Source: Cytophagaceae bacterium (GTDB lineage: Bacteria; Bacteroidota; Bacteroidia; Cytophagales; Spirosomataceae). Taken from it: DNA of 64,000 bases. The notes under the pieces are model-generated. The model saw nothing but the letters and a program-made list of their open reading frames with translations, did no database searches and was not told the DNA's origin. Both the position numbers and the translations under genes were made by a program. The stretch covers positions 97,829 to 161,828 of the forward strand of contig JAIXOL010000053.1 in NCBI GenBank assembly GCA_027486845.1, in the 5' to 3' direction. This document shows, one piece after another, positions 54,603 to 64,000 of the stretch. Position 1 is the stretch's first letter; every line of letters begins with the position of its first letter.

Positions 54603-54688
54603 TCAGAAGTGCTTAAAACACATTTTTTGACCGATTGAGTGCTTTAAATGAAATTTATAGCGATGATTTTGGTAAAAAGGCACAATAG

Positions 54689-54717
54689 GATGGTTGAATA
54701 TTTAATGTTCAACCATC
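54689..54717. terminator. Hairpin between convergent folP and metX
   Basis: GATGGTTGAA (54689-54698) and TTCAACCATC (54708-54717) form a perfect 10-bp stem with a 9-base loop. There is no immediate T-run on the plus side, but the position between two convergent genes supports a bidirectional terminator. Confidence 0.6.
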
Positions 54718-54742
54718 TTCGGAGTTAGATTTTTTTTGGAAT

Positions 54743-55750
54743 TTATAACCACCCCTTAATCGTATCTGTCATTGCTTCAAATTCAATCAAAAAACCATCA
54801 TGTCCATAAATTGAGTCAATGATAGCGTATTTTGCTTCGGGAATATATTTTGCAATAAACTCTTGTTCTTCGGGCGGAAATAACACATCAGATGTAATGC
54901 CAATGACCAAAGTTTTTGCTTTAATAAGTTTTAGTGCATCTTCTACCTTGCCACGTCCACGACCTACATCGTGAGAGTCGAACATTTTTGAGAGTGTCCA
55001 ATAAGAAAAAGCATTGAAGCGTTTACCGAGTTTTTCTCCTTGATAATTTTGGTAGGTATTTGCTCTAAAAAAATCAACTTGACCTTCATCACGAGATTGT
55101 GTGCGGCCATAAGTGGCATAATTTCTGTAAGATAAAAGAGCAATAGAACGGGCAACTTTCATGCCAATCATACCTGCTTTTGGGTGGCGTTCAGTCCAAG
55201 TTGGGTCGGCTGCAATTGCCATTCTTTGCGATTCATTAAATGCAATTCCCCAAGGCGAATGAATTGCGTTTGTTGAAAAAAGGATTAAGTTTTCAATCAA
55301 ATCTGGCTGTGAAATAGCCCATTCGAGTGCCTGTTGTCCTCCCAACGAGCCGCCGATTAATGTATTAATTTTTCCGATACCTAAATTAATACGTAATAAA
55401 TCTATCGCCCGTACTACATCACGAATACTTATAAAAGGGAAATCATGGAAATAAGGCTCGCCCGAAATCGGGTTTTTGCTAAGTGCATTTGTTGATCCAT
55501 AGTGTGAACCCAAAATATTAGCACAAACAATAAAATGCTCGGTAGGATTATAAAGACGTTTTTCTCCAATTAGGCCATTCCACCAATCAGAAGGGTTGGC
55601 ATTTCCTGTAAAAGCATGACAAACCCACACAACGTTGTCTTTTGCTTCATTGAGTGTGCCATATGTTGTAAATGCTAAATCAAATTCGGGAAGCCATGCA
55701 CCCGATTCAAGTTTAAAAGGTTCGTCGTGATGAAATGTTTTGTTCTCCAT
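54743..55750 (-). CDS. metX: Homoserine O-acetyltransferase
   Basis: 335 residues, alpha/beta hydrolase of the MetX family. Nucleophile Ser in LIGGSLGGQQALEW near 135, the acid in GITSDVLFPPEEQ near 287, and the base in IYGHDGFLIEFE near 319. It acetylates homoserine for direct sulfhydrylation by MetY, whose gene lies just upstream on the same strand. A palindrome, ACTGA-TTA-TCAGT (55776-55788), sits 25 bases before the ATG and might be an operator. Confidence 0.93.
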   Translation of the reverse strand: MENKTFHHDEPFKLESGAWLPEFDLAFTTYGTLNEAKDNVVWVCHAFTGNANPSDWWNGLIGEKRLYNPTEHFIVCANILGSHYGSTNALSKNPISGEPYFHDFPFISIRDVVRAIDLLRINLGIGKINTLIGGSLGGQQALEWAISQPDLIENLILFSTNAIHSPWGIAFNESQRMAIAADPTWTERHPKAGMIGMKVARSIALLSYRNYATYGRTQSRDEGQVDFFRANTYQNYQGEKLGKRFNAFSYWTLSKMFDSHDVGRGRGKVEDALKLIKAKTLVIGITSDVLFPPEEQEFIAKYIPEAKYAIIDSIYGHDGFLIEFEAMTDTIKGWL

Positions 55751-55842
55751 TAAAATTCGTAATCGACTGATTATCAGTTTTTTGTTTTACTCTTCTTGTT
55801 AGTGATTTTAATCACCGCCTTATTTTTACGAAATTTGATTGA

Positions 55843-55885
55843 CAAGGTCGAAGATACAATTCATTCGATTAAATCTTCGACCTTG
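55843..55885 (-). terminator. 13-bp hairpin between metY and metX
   Basis: CAAGGTCGAAGAT (55843-55855) and ATCTTCGACCTTG (55873-55885) are exact reverse complements with a 17-base loop, 6 bases after the metY stop. No clear T-run follows on the minus strand, so it may be a weak terminator or a stabilising processing hairpin separating metY and metX expression. Confidence 0.55.
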
Positions 55886-55890
55886 AAAAA

Positions 55891-57416
<1,526 letters not shown>

Positions 57417-57459
57417 TCAATCAATCAGCTACTTGAGTAGGATAATTGAATTGATGTTG

Positions 57460-57490
57460 CAAAGATGCGGTAGGATTTGTTAAAAAACAA
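57460..57490 (-). promoter_or_regulatory. Promoter of the SAM riboswitch-metY transcript
   Basis: On the minus strand TTG (plus 57488-57490), a 20-base spacer and CATCTTTG (plus 57460-57467) match the Bacteroidota promoter with one mismatch in the -7 box. Transcription would begin about 35 bases ahead of helix P1. Confidence 0.5.
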
Positions 57491-57542
57491 GTTGTGTAAA
57501 GGAATTTGTGTCTATCGATTAAAGACCTTGCATGGAAAGATT

Positions 57543-58586
57543 TTATTGTTGTGTGCCGAAATATTCATTTATATCTTTATAACCTTTATTCCAGTCTCGT
57601 TTTTCAGCCAAAATTCCTGCCATCAAAAAGTCTTCGATTAGGGCATTTGCTCCATTGATACCTGCTGTGTCGTTATCAAAACTTATGAGGATTTTATATT
57701 TTTTGAAATATTTCATCCATTCTTTTTTGAAAACCTTGGCACTTCCCAAACTCACAGCCATCATGCCATTTTTTACTAATGTCATGCAATCGAAGGCACC
57801 TTCAGTGAGATATACTTCAGAATTTGGCCTAAGTTTTTTAATAGAATCAATATTAAAAATACTGCGTGGAACTCCAGAAAGAAAATGATATTTGCTCGTA
57901 CCATCAGTTGGGTTTTCGATTGTTCGACCTTGTAAATATACTATTTTACCATCTTTATAATAAGGAATAATGAGAGGATGCACGAAAAATACCAAATTGC
58001 CTTTGTCATTGATGATGCCACAAGCTTTTAAGTCTTCTATCGAATAGGTTGATTTCAGAAAATCATTAGCAACAACGTAGTTTTTTATTACAAAAAGTTT
58101 GAAATGTCTTATTGTCCAATCATCAATTCCTCGTCCATGTAAATATTCAGCAGTTTTTCGAGCAGAATCGGTGGAAGGTTGATTTATGCAAAATTGCTGA
58201 AAACGTTCATAGATATCACTGTAAATTGGCTTGAATTCAAACTGCTTTTCTGGAAGTGGTTTATTGGTATAAAAACTTTTAATGTCGAGTTTACGAACAG
58301 TTTTTTGCCCAATACCGTAGTATATAGTATAACGAGAGACAAGTTCTTCAAGTGCAGTTTTGAAATCTATCTGACATGCATCAGCATAGAGATTTACCAC
58401 ATCACCATGTTTTCCGCAACCAAAACAATGAAATTCGTTTTGTGGTGGCGGATATAACACTAAAGAAGGCGAATCTTCATCGTGAAAAGGGCATTTCATA
58501 CGTCGGCTAAGAACAATCTCAAAGCCTAAATCACGAGCAACTTGCCGAATATCAATTTCCTTTACACGTTGAAGTAAGTTATCCAT
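57543..58586 (-). CDS. Short DnaG-like protein with CHC2 zinc finger and Toprim domain
   Basis: 347 residues. The zinc finger MKCPFHDEDSPSL...FHCFGCGKHGD (about 33-63) is the CHC2 type. A DnaG-like middle part follows, with RGIDDWTIRHFKL and HPLIIPYYKDGKIVYLQGRT. The Toprim domain has YLTEGAFDCMTLV near 252 and ILISFDNDTAG near 298. The helicase-binding C-terminal third of a chromosomal DnaG (about 600-650 aa) is absent. It is probably a second, element-type primase or a nucleotidyl-transfer relative; no phage or plasmid genes are adjacent. The frame is intact. Confidence 0.8.
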   Translation of the reverse strand: MDNLLQRVKEIDIRQVARDLGFEIVLSRRMKCPFHDEDSPSLVLYPPPQNEFHCFGCGKHGDVVNLYADACQIDFKTALEELVSRYTIYYGIGQKTVRKLDIKSFYTNKPLPEKQFEFKPIYSDIYERFQQFCINQPSTDSARKTAEYLHGRGIDDWTIRHFKLFVIKNYVVANDFLKSTYSIEDLKACGIINDKGNLVFFVHPLIIPYYKDGKIVYLQGRTIENPTDGTSKYHFLSGVPRSIFNIDSIKKLRPNSEVYLTEGAFDCMTLVKNGMMAVSLGSAKVFKKEWMKYFKKYKILISFDNDTAGINGANALIEDFLMAGILAEKRDWNKGYKDINEYFGTQQ

Positions 58587-58628
58587 GTTTTTTTAGAGAA
58601 TAGATTTAAGAAAGAACCTTTTCAATCT

Positions 58629-58665
58629 CTTGTATTTTGTCTCTTGTCTCTCGTCTTTTGTCTAA
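58629..58665. repeat. Short tandem word array (TCTTGTC/TCTTTTGTC)
   Basis: CTCTTGTATTTTGTCTCTTG followed by TCTCTCGTCTTTTGTCT: five or so degenerate copies of a 7-9-base word in the short gap between the primase-like gene and the SDR gene stop codon. Function unknown. Confidence 0.5.
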
Positions 58666-58667
58666 AT

Positions 58668-59423
58668 TTATTGTTTTCTATGAATCATAGTAGGAGCAGA
58701 TTGGGCTTTTGCATAAAGTACAATATCGGCAATGGTTACACGGTCGGGCGTGTTGATGGCATATAAAATTGCATCGGCTACATCTTCGGGTTGAATTGGG
58801 TCGAAGCCTTCATAAACTTTTTTTGCTCGCTCAATATCGCCTTTGAAACGTACCAACGAAAAGTCGGTTTCTACGGCACCTGGAGCAATATTTGTTATTT
58901 TTATTCCATATTTTGTCAAATCATGACGCATCCCTTCGCTAATTGCTTCAACTGCTGATTTTGATGCACAATAAACTGCTCCGTTCGGATAAGTATACTT
59001 TCCTGCAACCGAACTTAAATTAACAATATGTCCTTTTTCACGGGCCACCATTATTGGCATTACAGCTTTTGAAACATATAGAAGACCTTTTACATTTCCA
59101 TCAATCATGGCATCCCAGTCAGCAATATTTCCATCCTGAATTGGTTCAAGTCCATGAGCATTTCCGGCATTATTGACCAAAATATCAATATTTTTCCATT
59201 CTTCGGGTAAAGATTCAATTGCTTTTGCTACGTCGTCTGTGTTTCTAACATCAAAAGTAAGCGTCGTGACTTTTACTTTTTCCGAAAAATATGCTTTCAA
59301 TTCATCTAAAACTTCATGACGGCGACCACACAGAATCAAGTCAATTTCTGCATTTGCAAAAGCCTCAGCTGTTGCTTTTCCGATTCCTGATGTTGCACCT
59401 GTAATAAGAGCTATTCTTTTCAT
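58668..59423 (-). CDS. SDR family NAD(P)-dependent oxidoreductase (YdfG-like)
   Basis: 251 residues, classical SDR. Cofactor motif TGATSGIGKATA near 8-19, NNAGNAHG near 87-94, catalytic Ser in NLSSVAGKYTYPNGAVYCASKSAVE with YxxxK (Y-CASK) near 153-157, and PGAVETDFS near 183. Its closest group acts on 3-hydroxy acids such as L-allo-threonine or serine. Substrate not certain from sequence. Confidence 0.88.
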   Translation of the reverse strand: MKRIALITGATSGIGKATAEAFANAEIDLILCGRRHEVLDELKAYFSEKVKVTTLTFDVRNTDDVAKAIESLPEEWKNIDILVNNAGNAHGLEPIQDGNIADWDAMIDGNVKGLLYVSKAVMPIMVAREKGHIVNLSSVAGKYTYPNGAVYCASKSAVEAISEGMRHDLTKYGIKITNIAPGAVETDFSLVRFKGDIERAKKVYEGFDPIQPEDVADAILYAINTPDRVTIADIVLYAKAQSAPTMIHRKQ

Positions 59424-59441
59424 TTTTTACTAGTTATTTGA

Positions 59442-59580
59442 TATTGGATTATCGGGAAACTTGTTAAAGGTGTACATATAAATTTGTAAAATGGAAGGTA
59501 TTTGTAATGGTTGTGGTGTAATCTGTGACTATTTTCCCAATAATTAATATAGCCGTTTCCAAATACCCAATTATCCAATA
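59442..59580. repeat. Imperfect inverted repeat of TATTGGATAATTGGG words
   Basis: TATTGGATTATCGGGAAAC (59442-59460) matches the reverse complement of 59555-59580 apart from a 7-base insertion and two changes. The right arm overlaps the last codons and stop of thrB. The loop of about 95 bases holds no gene. It resembles in build the long-loop repeats at 15268-15360 and 44224-44347, but with different words. Confidence 0.55.
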
Positions 59581-60500
59581 ACTTTCGGGCCATCTTGATT
59601 TATGCCCGAAACATAAGCATCAGCATGAATACCTACTTTTTCAAATCCATTTTTCATGGCAATCGCCACTTTTTCGGCAGTATCTCGTCCTTTACTAAAA
59701 GCAAAAATCGAGGGGCCAGCTCCCGAAATACTGCAGCCCAATGCACCTGCTCCTAAAGCTGCATTTTTAACTTCCCAAAACTCAGGAATCAAAATTGCTC
59801 GTACAGGTTCAATAATAAAATCAACCATCGAACTCGCAATAAGTCTATAATCAGCTTGCATTAAGCCCGCAATCATACCTGCCACATTTCCCATTTGAGC
59901 AATGGTGTTTTTCATCGAAACCTCATTTCGCAAAATATGACGTGCATCTTTTGTATTTACCTCAATATCTGGGTGTACGATAGTTACATAAAGCTCATTG
60001 GGTGTTGGAATTTTAAAGACATCAAGCGGTTCATAACTACGCACTACTACAAAGCCACCTAATAGGGCTGGAGCCACGTTATCGGCGTGTGCCGAACCAC
60101 AGGCAATTCGCTCTCCTTCCATAGAAAATGGCAATAATTCCTTAGCTGAAAGTGGTTTGCCTAGTAATTCATTCACAGCAAATACACCTGCAACAGAACT
60201 TGCCGAACTGCTTCCTAGTCCACTTCCAAGTGGCATTTTTTTATGTAATTCAATCTCTAAACCTTGTTTGCTCCCTACTTGTTCGAGGAATTTTATTATC
60301 GGAACCGTTACAGCATTTTTTGAAGCATCGTAGGTGAGTTTCCCTTCTTCTCCAGTTATATTTGTAATAATAATTTGATTGTCAGTACGTTTACGAACAA
60401 TCACCTCATCGCCTGGGGCATCAACCGCAAAGCCAAAAATATCAAATCCACAGGCAACATTAGCAACCGTAGCAGGGGCAAAAATTTTAATCGAGTCCAT
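59571..60500 (-). CDS. thrB: Homoserine kinase
   Basis: 309 residues from ATG at 60500 (MDSIKIFAPATVANVACGFD); a TTG at 60539 is rejected. GHMP kinase: ATVANVACGFDIFG at the start, the ATP loop KKMPLGSGLGSSSASSVAG near 84-102, and SISGAGPSIFAF near 265. It phosphorylates homoserine toward threonine. No thrA or thrC is adjacent. It shares its substrate with MetX, encoded 4 kb away. Confidence 0.94.
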   Translation of the reverse strand: MDSIKIFAPATVANVACGFDIFGFAVDAPGDEVIVRKRTDNQIIITNITGEEGKLTYDASKNAVTVPIIKFLEQVGSKQGLEIELHKKMPLGSGLGSSSASSVAGVFAVNELLGKPLSAKELLPFSMEGERIACGSAHADNVAPALLGGFVVVRSYEPLDVFKIPTPNELYVTIVHPDIEVNTKDARHILRNEVSMKNTIAQMGNVAGMIAGLMQADYRLIASSMVDFIIEPVRAILIPEFWEVKNAALGAGALGCSISGAGPSIFAFSKGRDTAEKVAIAMKNGFEKVGIHADAYVSGINQDGPKVIG

Positions 60501-60709
60501 CAATAAAAAAAGTATGTTGTCTTTGGTTATTTTTGCCAAATTTAGTCCTTTTTATCAGAAATTTGGATTCTAAATTTAGAAATATTAAGTTTTTGCTAAA
60601 AAAACTTGTAAAATTGAAAAAAAAATGTTTTTTTGTTACTTTTTACTAAATTATACCTCTAATTAGTAAATTATAAAAAGTTTTTTTCAAAACCCCAAAA
60701 AATCAATCA

Positions 60710-61251
60710 ATGAACAGATTTTTATTGCCATTTCTGATTCTGCTTTGGTCTTTGTTGTACACTGGATGGTGGAACCGCAATTGTAAGCCTCTTTGTTTAG
60801 GCGATTCCATTGCTGCCGTGGCTACTTCCGAAGTAGCAATTTCTTCTTCAGATATTGAGTCAGTAAAAATTGTAGATTCAGTTAAAGTAGTTACTCCCGA
60901 AGAGCAAATCTTGTTTACTCAATTAGATGTTTATTTTGCTTTATATCAATCAGGTATAAAAAAACGGCTGAAGTTGAAACTTTTCTTTCGACAGCCAAAA
61001 AGTATTTTGAAAAATATCCTGACAAAAAACTCTTAATCACTGGTCATACTGATATTGATGGTTCGGATGCTCTAAATCAACAACTTTCCGAAAGCCGTGC
61101 CAAGCAAACCAAATCTTTCTTATTTAAAGAAGGTTTCAAGGCATCACAATTGACTACCGAAGGAAGAGGTGAAAAAGAGCCAATCGCTCCAAATGATACA
61201 CGTGATGGTAAAGCATAGAACCGCCGTAGCACAATGAGATTACAAGAGTAG
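60710..61251 (+). pseudogene. OmpA-family protein, disrupted by a frameshift and a stop
   Basis: The first frame gives a signal peptide or anchor (MNRFLLPFLILLWSLLYTGWW) and about 85 residues to LDVYFALYQSGIKK. At the seven-A run (60961-60967) the sense moves to the next frame and continues TAEVETFLSTAKKYFEKY, LLITGHTDIDG, LNQQLSESRAKQTKSFL and GEKEPIAPNDTRDGKA. That is a clear OmpA C-terminal domain missing one A. A second lesion, TAG at 61216, falls where family members have DGKAxNRR; sequence resumes NRRSTMRLQE to a stop at 61249-61251. Two independent hits argue for a true pseudogene. Confidence 0.8.
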
Positions 61252-61294
61252 AATATTAGTTTAAAAAATTAAGTAACTTTAAAAATATAAAAAA

Positions 61295-61849
61295 ATGGAG
61301 TTTTTCAAATGTTGGTTAACAGATTTCCCTTTGGGAGTATTTCTTGGTTGTTTATTGCTACTGTTTTTTCTTTGGTTGTGGCTTAGTCGTCAAATTAATC
61401 GTTGGAAAAATCATTCTGCTGAACTTCAAAATAGAATTAATTTCTTGGAAGGTGAACTTGACGCTTGTAGAAAGTCTAAAATATCGGCCACTGCAAATAC
61501 CGACGGTAGTGGAATGATGGCAACTGTTATTAGTGGAGCTGGAATTGCCGCTGGAGCATTAGGTTTGGTAGGAGTTTCCCCTGCCGCACCAACCAAAAAG
61601 GATGATTTAAAGATTGTTGAGGGAATTGGTCCTAAGATAGAAGAACTATTCAACAATGAAGGTATATATACTTTTGATGAGTTGGCTGATACTTCGGTAG
61701 AAAAAATGAAAGCTATACTTGATGCGGCTGGTTCACGTTTTCAAATCCATAACCCAGCTACATGGGCTGACCAAGCCGCTTTAGCACGTGATGGCAAATG
61801 GGACGAATTGAAAAAATGGCAAGATGCACTATATAAAGGGAAGGCCTAA
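61295..61849 (+). CDS. Membrane-anchored helix-hairpin-helix protein
   Basis: 184 residues. One N-terminal membrane helix (about 13-31), a short coiled segment (NHSAELQNRINFLEGELDACRK) and a small hydrophobic Gly/Ala patch. The C-terminal HhH-like domain follows: DDLKIVEGIGPKIEELFNNE near 108, GIYTFDELADTSVEKMKAIL and an HNPATWADQAALARDGKWDEL tail. The group is annotated as helix-3-turn-helix or flap-nuclease-like; no catalytic residues are seen. It lies directly after the OmpA pseudogene, a common pairing that is partly lost here. Confidence 0.8.
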   Translation: MEFFKCWLTDFPLGVFLGCLLLLFFLWLWLSRQINRWKNHSAELQNRINFLEGELDACRKSKISATANTDGSGMMATVISGAGIAAGALGLVGVSPAAPTKKDDLKIVEGIGPKIEELFNNEGIYTFDELADTSVEKMKAILDAAGSRFQIHNPATWADQAALARDGKWDELKKWQDALYKGKA

Positions 61850-61905
61850 TATTTATAGCAAATGCTTGCCGACTCTGCCATTTCGATGATTAATGTTTCG
61901 TTAAT

Positions 61906-61956
61906 AAACTAACAAAAAGTCTCTCCGAGAAATTGTGGAGACTTTTTTGTTAGTTT
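61906..61956 (+). terminator. Intrinsic terminator before purN
   Basis: AAACTAACAAAAAGTCTC (61906-61923) pairs with GAGACTTTTTTGTTAGTTT (61938-61956), with one extra T and a 14-base loop. The T-run lies inside the 3' arm. Confidence 0.8.
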
Positions 61957-62073
61957 AAAAATGGCTTTTTGAAAAAAAATGCCGTGATTCGCACACAAAT
62001 TAATTTTGAATAGGCAAAAAATAATTCAATCATTCTGAACGGGCGGCGTTCCACTTCAATTATTCACAATTAA

Positions 62074-62643
62074 ATGACACGTATAGCTATCTTTGCGTCG
62101 GGTTCGGGAAGTAATGCCGAACGAATTACTACTTATTTTGCTGATAAGGAATCAGTTAGTGTTGAAATGTTTTTATCAAATAATCCCATGGCCGGCGTTA
62201 TTGAGCGTGGGCGTAGACTGGGAATTCCAATCGTTTTATTCGATAAAAAAACTTTTTCTAAAACTAATAAAATCGTTAATTTACTACAAAATCAACAAAT
62301 CGACTTAGTTATTTTGGCTGGTTTTCTTTGGCTTATTCCAGAAAATTTAGTCAGAGCCTTTCCGAATAAAATTATTAATATTCATCCTGCACTGCTTCCA
62401 AAATTTGGTGGAAAGGGAATGTGGGGGCATTTTGTGCATGAAGCTGTTGTTGAGGCTAGTGAAATAGAATCTGGCATAACAATTCATTTTGTAAACGAAA
62501 ATTATGACGAAGGAAAAGTGATTTTTCAAGCAAAATGTGAGGTAGATTCGACAGATACGCCAGATGAAGTAGCTCGAAAAGTACAAGCACTCGAACATGT
62601 CCATTTTCCAGAAGTGATTGAAAAGATAATTGCTAATATGTAG
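62074..62643 (+). CDS. purN: Phosphoribosylglycinamide formyltransferase
   Basis: 189 residues. FASGSGSNAERI near 7 (phosphate loop), ILAGFLWLIP near 81, the catalytic NIHPALLPKFGGKGMWG near 98-114 with conserved Asn and His, and the Asp in NYDEGKVIFQ near 144. It adds a formyl group in purine synthesis. Single gene. Confidence 0.95.
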   Translation: MTRIAIFASGSGSNAERITTYFADKESVSVEMFLSNNPMAGVIERGRRLGIPIVLFDKKTFSKTNKIVNLLQNQQIDLVILAGFLWLIPENLVRAFPNKIINIHPALLPKFGGKGMWGHFVHEAVVEASEIESGITIHFVNENYDEGKVIFQAKCEVDSTDTPDEVARKVQALEHVHFPEVIEKIIANM

Positions 62644-62835
62644 AAAAAAACCGGTACTATTATGAAGTAATTTAATACGCACTAAACTAAATAAGTGAAA
62701 ATTTTATCCTGTATCGTAGTCATCAAAGCATCTGTTTGAATTGTTTTTGTATGCTTTAACAGATTTTACAGAATGACAAGAGCTTATAGAAACTTAGTTT
62801 ACATTGTATTTGAAATCATTCAATATTTAAAACAA

Positions 62836-63822
62836 ATGCCACTTTTATCAATAAATTCTCAATATAAACCACCTAAATGGCAATTTAATGCCCATATTCA
62901 GACAATTTACCCAAGTCTTTTTCGTAAAATACCTGTCAATTATAAACGTGAGCGAGTGGAATTATTGGATGGTGATTTTATAGATTTTGATTGGTCAATT
63001 ACAGCAAAAACTCGTGGCAAAAAACTGGTAATAGTTACACATGGGCTTGAGGGAGATTCTACTCGCCATTATGTGACAGGCATGATAAAGAAATTTAATG
63101 ATAATGGCTATGATGGTTTAGGTTGGAATTGTCGTAGTTGTAGTGGAGAAATGAATCGTCTGCCACGTTTTTATCATCATGGAGATGTTGATGACATTCG
63201 TTTTGTGGTCAATTATGCAATCAATACTTACAAATACGAAGAAGTTATTTTGGTTGGATTTAGTATGGGTGGAAGCATGACGATTAGGCTTTTGGGGCAA
63301 AATCCAGAGCAGCTTCCATCACAAATAAAGTATGGAATAGCAGTTTCGGTACCACTTGATTTGTATACTTCGGTTTATGAACTTTATAAACCAGGCCGCA
63401 GGTTTTATATGAAACGTTTCATCAAGAAATTAGGTGCAAAAATTAAAGAGAAGTCAATACAACATCCTGATAATAAATTAGTTAGTTATGAAGGATATGA
63501 GCAAATTGAAAATTTTGAGCAGTTTGATAGTCGTTATACCGCTCCAATGTTTGGGTTTAAGAATGCTCATGATTTCTATAAACAGGCAGCTGCCAAGCCA
63601 TTTTTGAAGTCAATAAAAGTGTCAACCTTAATAGTCCAAGCCATCAACGACCCATTTTTGTCGCCCGAGTGCTTAGATTTAGGAGATGCCGAAAATAACC
63701 CAAATGTTAGTTTACAATTATTAAAATTTGGTGGACATGTAGGTTTTATGCTGCCAAACTCAAACGAAACTTGGGTTGAATGTCGAGTAATTGAGTTTAT
63801 AAACGAGCTTGAGAATTTATAA
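62836..63822 (+). CDS. YheT-family alpha/beta hydrolase
   Basis: 328 residues from ATG at 62836 (MPLLSINSQYKPPKWQFNAH). A longer frame from ATG at 62773 adds 21 residues not expected in the family. Signatures: PPKWQFNAHIQTIYPS, VTHGLEGDSTRHYV near 75, the GWNCRSCSGEMNR block, nucleophile Ser in VGFSMGGSMT near 145, and the His in FGGHVGFMLP near 305. It should be an esterase of unknown substrate. Confidence 0.88.
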   Translation: MPLLSINSQYKPPKWQFNAHIQTIYPSLFRKIPVNYKRERVELLDGDFIDFDWSITAKTRGKKLVIVTHGLEGDSTRHYVTGMIKKFNDNGYDGLGWNCRSCSGEMNRLPRFYHHGDVDDIRFVVNYAINTYKYEEVILVGFSMGGSMTIRLLGQNPEQLPSQIKYGIAVSVPLDLYTSVYELYKPGRRFYMKRFIKKLGAKIKEKSIQHPDNKLVSYEGYEQIENFEQFDSRYTAPMFGFKNAHDFYKQAAAKPFLKSIKVSTLIVQAINDPFLSPECLDLGDAENNPNVSLQLLKFGGHVGFMLPNSNETWVECRVIEFINELENL

Positions 63823-63850
63823 AAAGAGGACAAATGTGCTCTTTTTATAA
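63817..63850 (+). terminator. Terminator overlapping the YheT-family stop codon
   Basis: TTATAAAAAGAG (63817-63828, including the stop) and CTCTTTTTATAA (63839-63850) form a perfect 12-bp stem with a 10-base loop. The remaining bases to 64000 show no gene. Confidence 0.75.
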
Positions 63851-64000
63851 CTTTGATTTTTTTTACAATTTATATTTTCAGATCAGGGTTTGTTCATAAA
63901 AATAAACTTACTTAAAAATTGCTGGTATTAACTTCCAATTTTTACTTAATTTTTCTCTGAGGCTGGATTTATTACCCTCTTGCTTTTCTAATAAATTACA

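Noticed and set aside
60501..60539. TTG start for thrB
   Set aside because: The conserved GHMP N-terminus begins at the ATG at 60500.

Overview
The window is about 64 kb of AT-rich chromosome from a member of the Bacteroidota, most likely the order Cytophagales. Four things point there: T9SS type A sorting tails on large secreted proteins, the exbB-exbD-exbD-tonB cluster, promoters with TTTG and TAnnTTTG boxes about 20 bases apart, and family markers such as GWxTD, DUF1599 and the BT_3928 type. I found no tRNA, rRNA, CRISPR array, prophage or insertion sequence. All coordinates were worked out by eye.

Layout. 1-3.0 kb: end of an SGNH acyltransferase-like gene and the pseudaminic-acid genes pseB-pseC. 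3.3-8.2 kb: DUF983, a small membrane protein, an AraC regulator, then a persulfide/thiosulfate operon (ArsR regulator, MBL-rhodanese protein, two YeeE/YedE half transporters). 8.4-13.1 kb: C4-dicarboxylate block (malic enzyme, symporter, AEC permease). 13.4-19.2 kb: ABC exporter, recQ, secreted M28 peptidase. 19.6-25.9 kb: TonB energising cluster with a PstS-like and a TPR protein. 26.1-33.6 kb: adk, obgE and two tandem secreted SGNH/SASA proteins with cysteine-bounded repeats and T9SS tails.

33.8-43.0 kb: complex I operon nuoABCDEFGHIJ, interrupted by a decayed DUF29-like gene (after nuoB) and an intact Uma2-like gene (after nuoE). It ends in a strong terminator after nuoJ, without nuoKLMN. 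43.3-54.6 kb: accA, a beta-CASP nuclease-like protein, a PBP4-type peptidase, a truncated haemoglobin, a membrane-protein/HTH pair with an apparent self-operator, a GWxTD lipoprotein, rlmB, aroK, a DoxX/thioredoxin protein, DUF1599 and folP. 54.7-60.5 kb: metX and metY (the latter behind a SAM riboswitch with an attenuator-like hairpin), a short primase-like gene, an SDR and thrB. 60.7-63.8 kb: an OmpA-like pseudogene with two lesions, an HhH protein, purN and a YheT-family hydrolase.

Most of the window is housekeeping DNA. The points most worth a second look are the two passenger genes inside the nuo operon, the inverted repeat inside the promoter of the membrane/HTH pair, the metY riboswitch-attenuator, the long leader of the AEC permease, and several families of intergenic inverted repeats.
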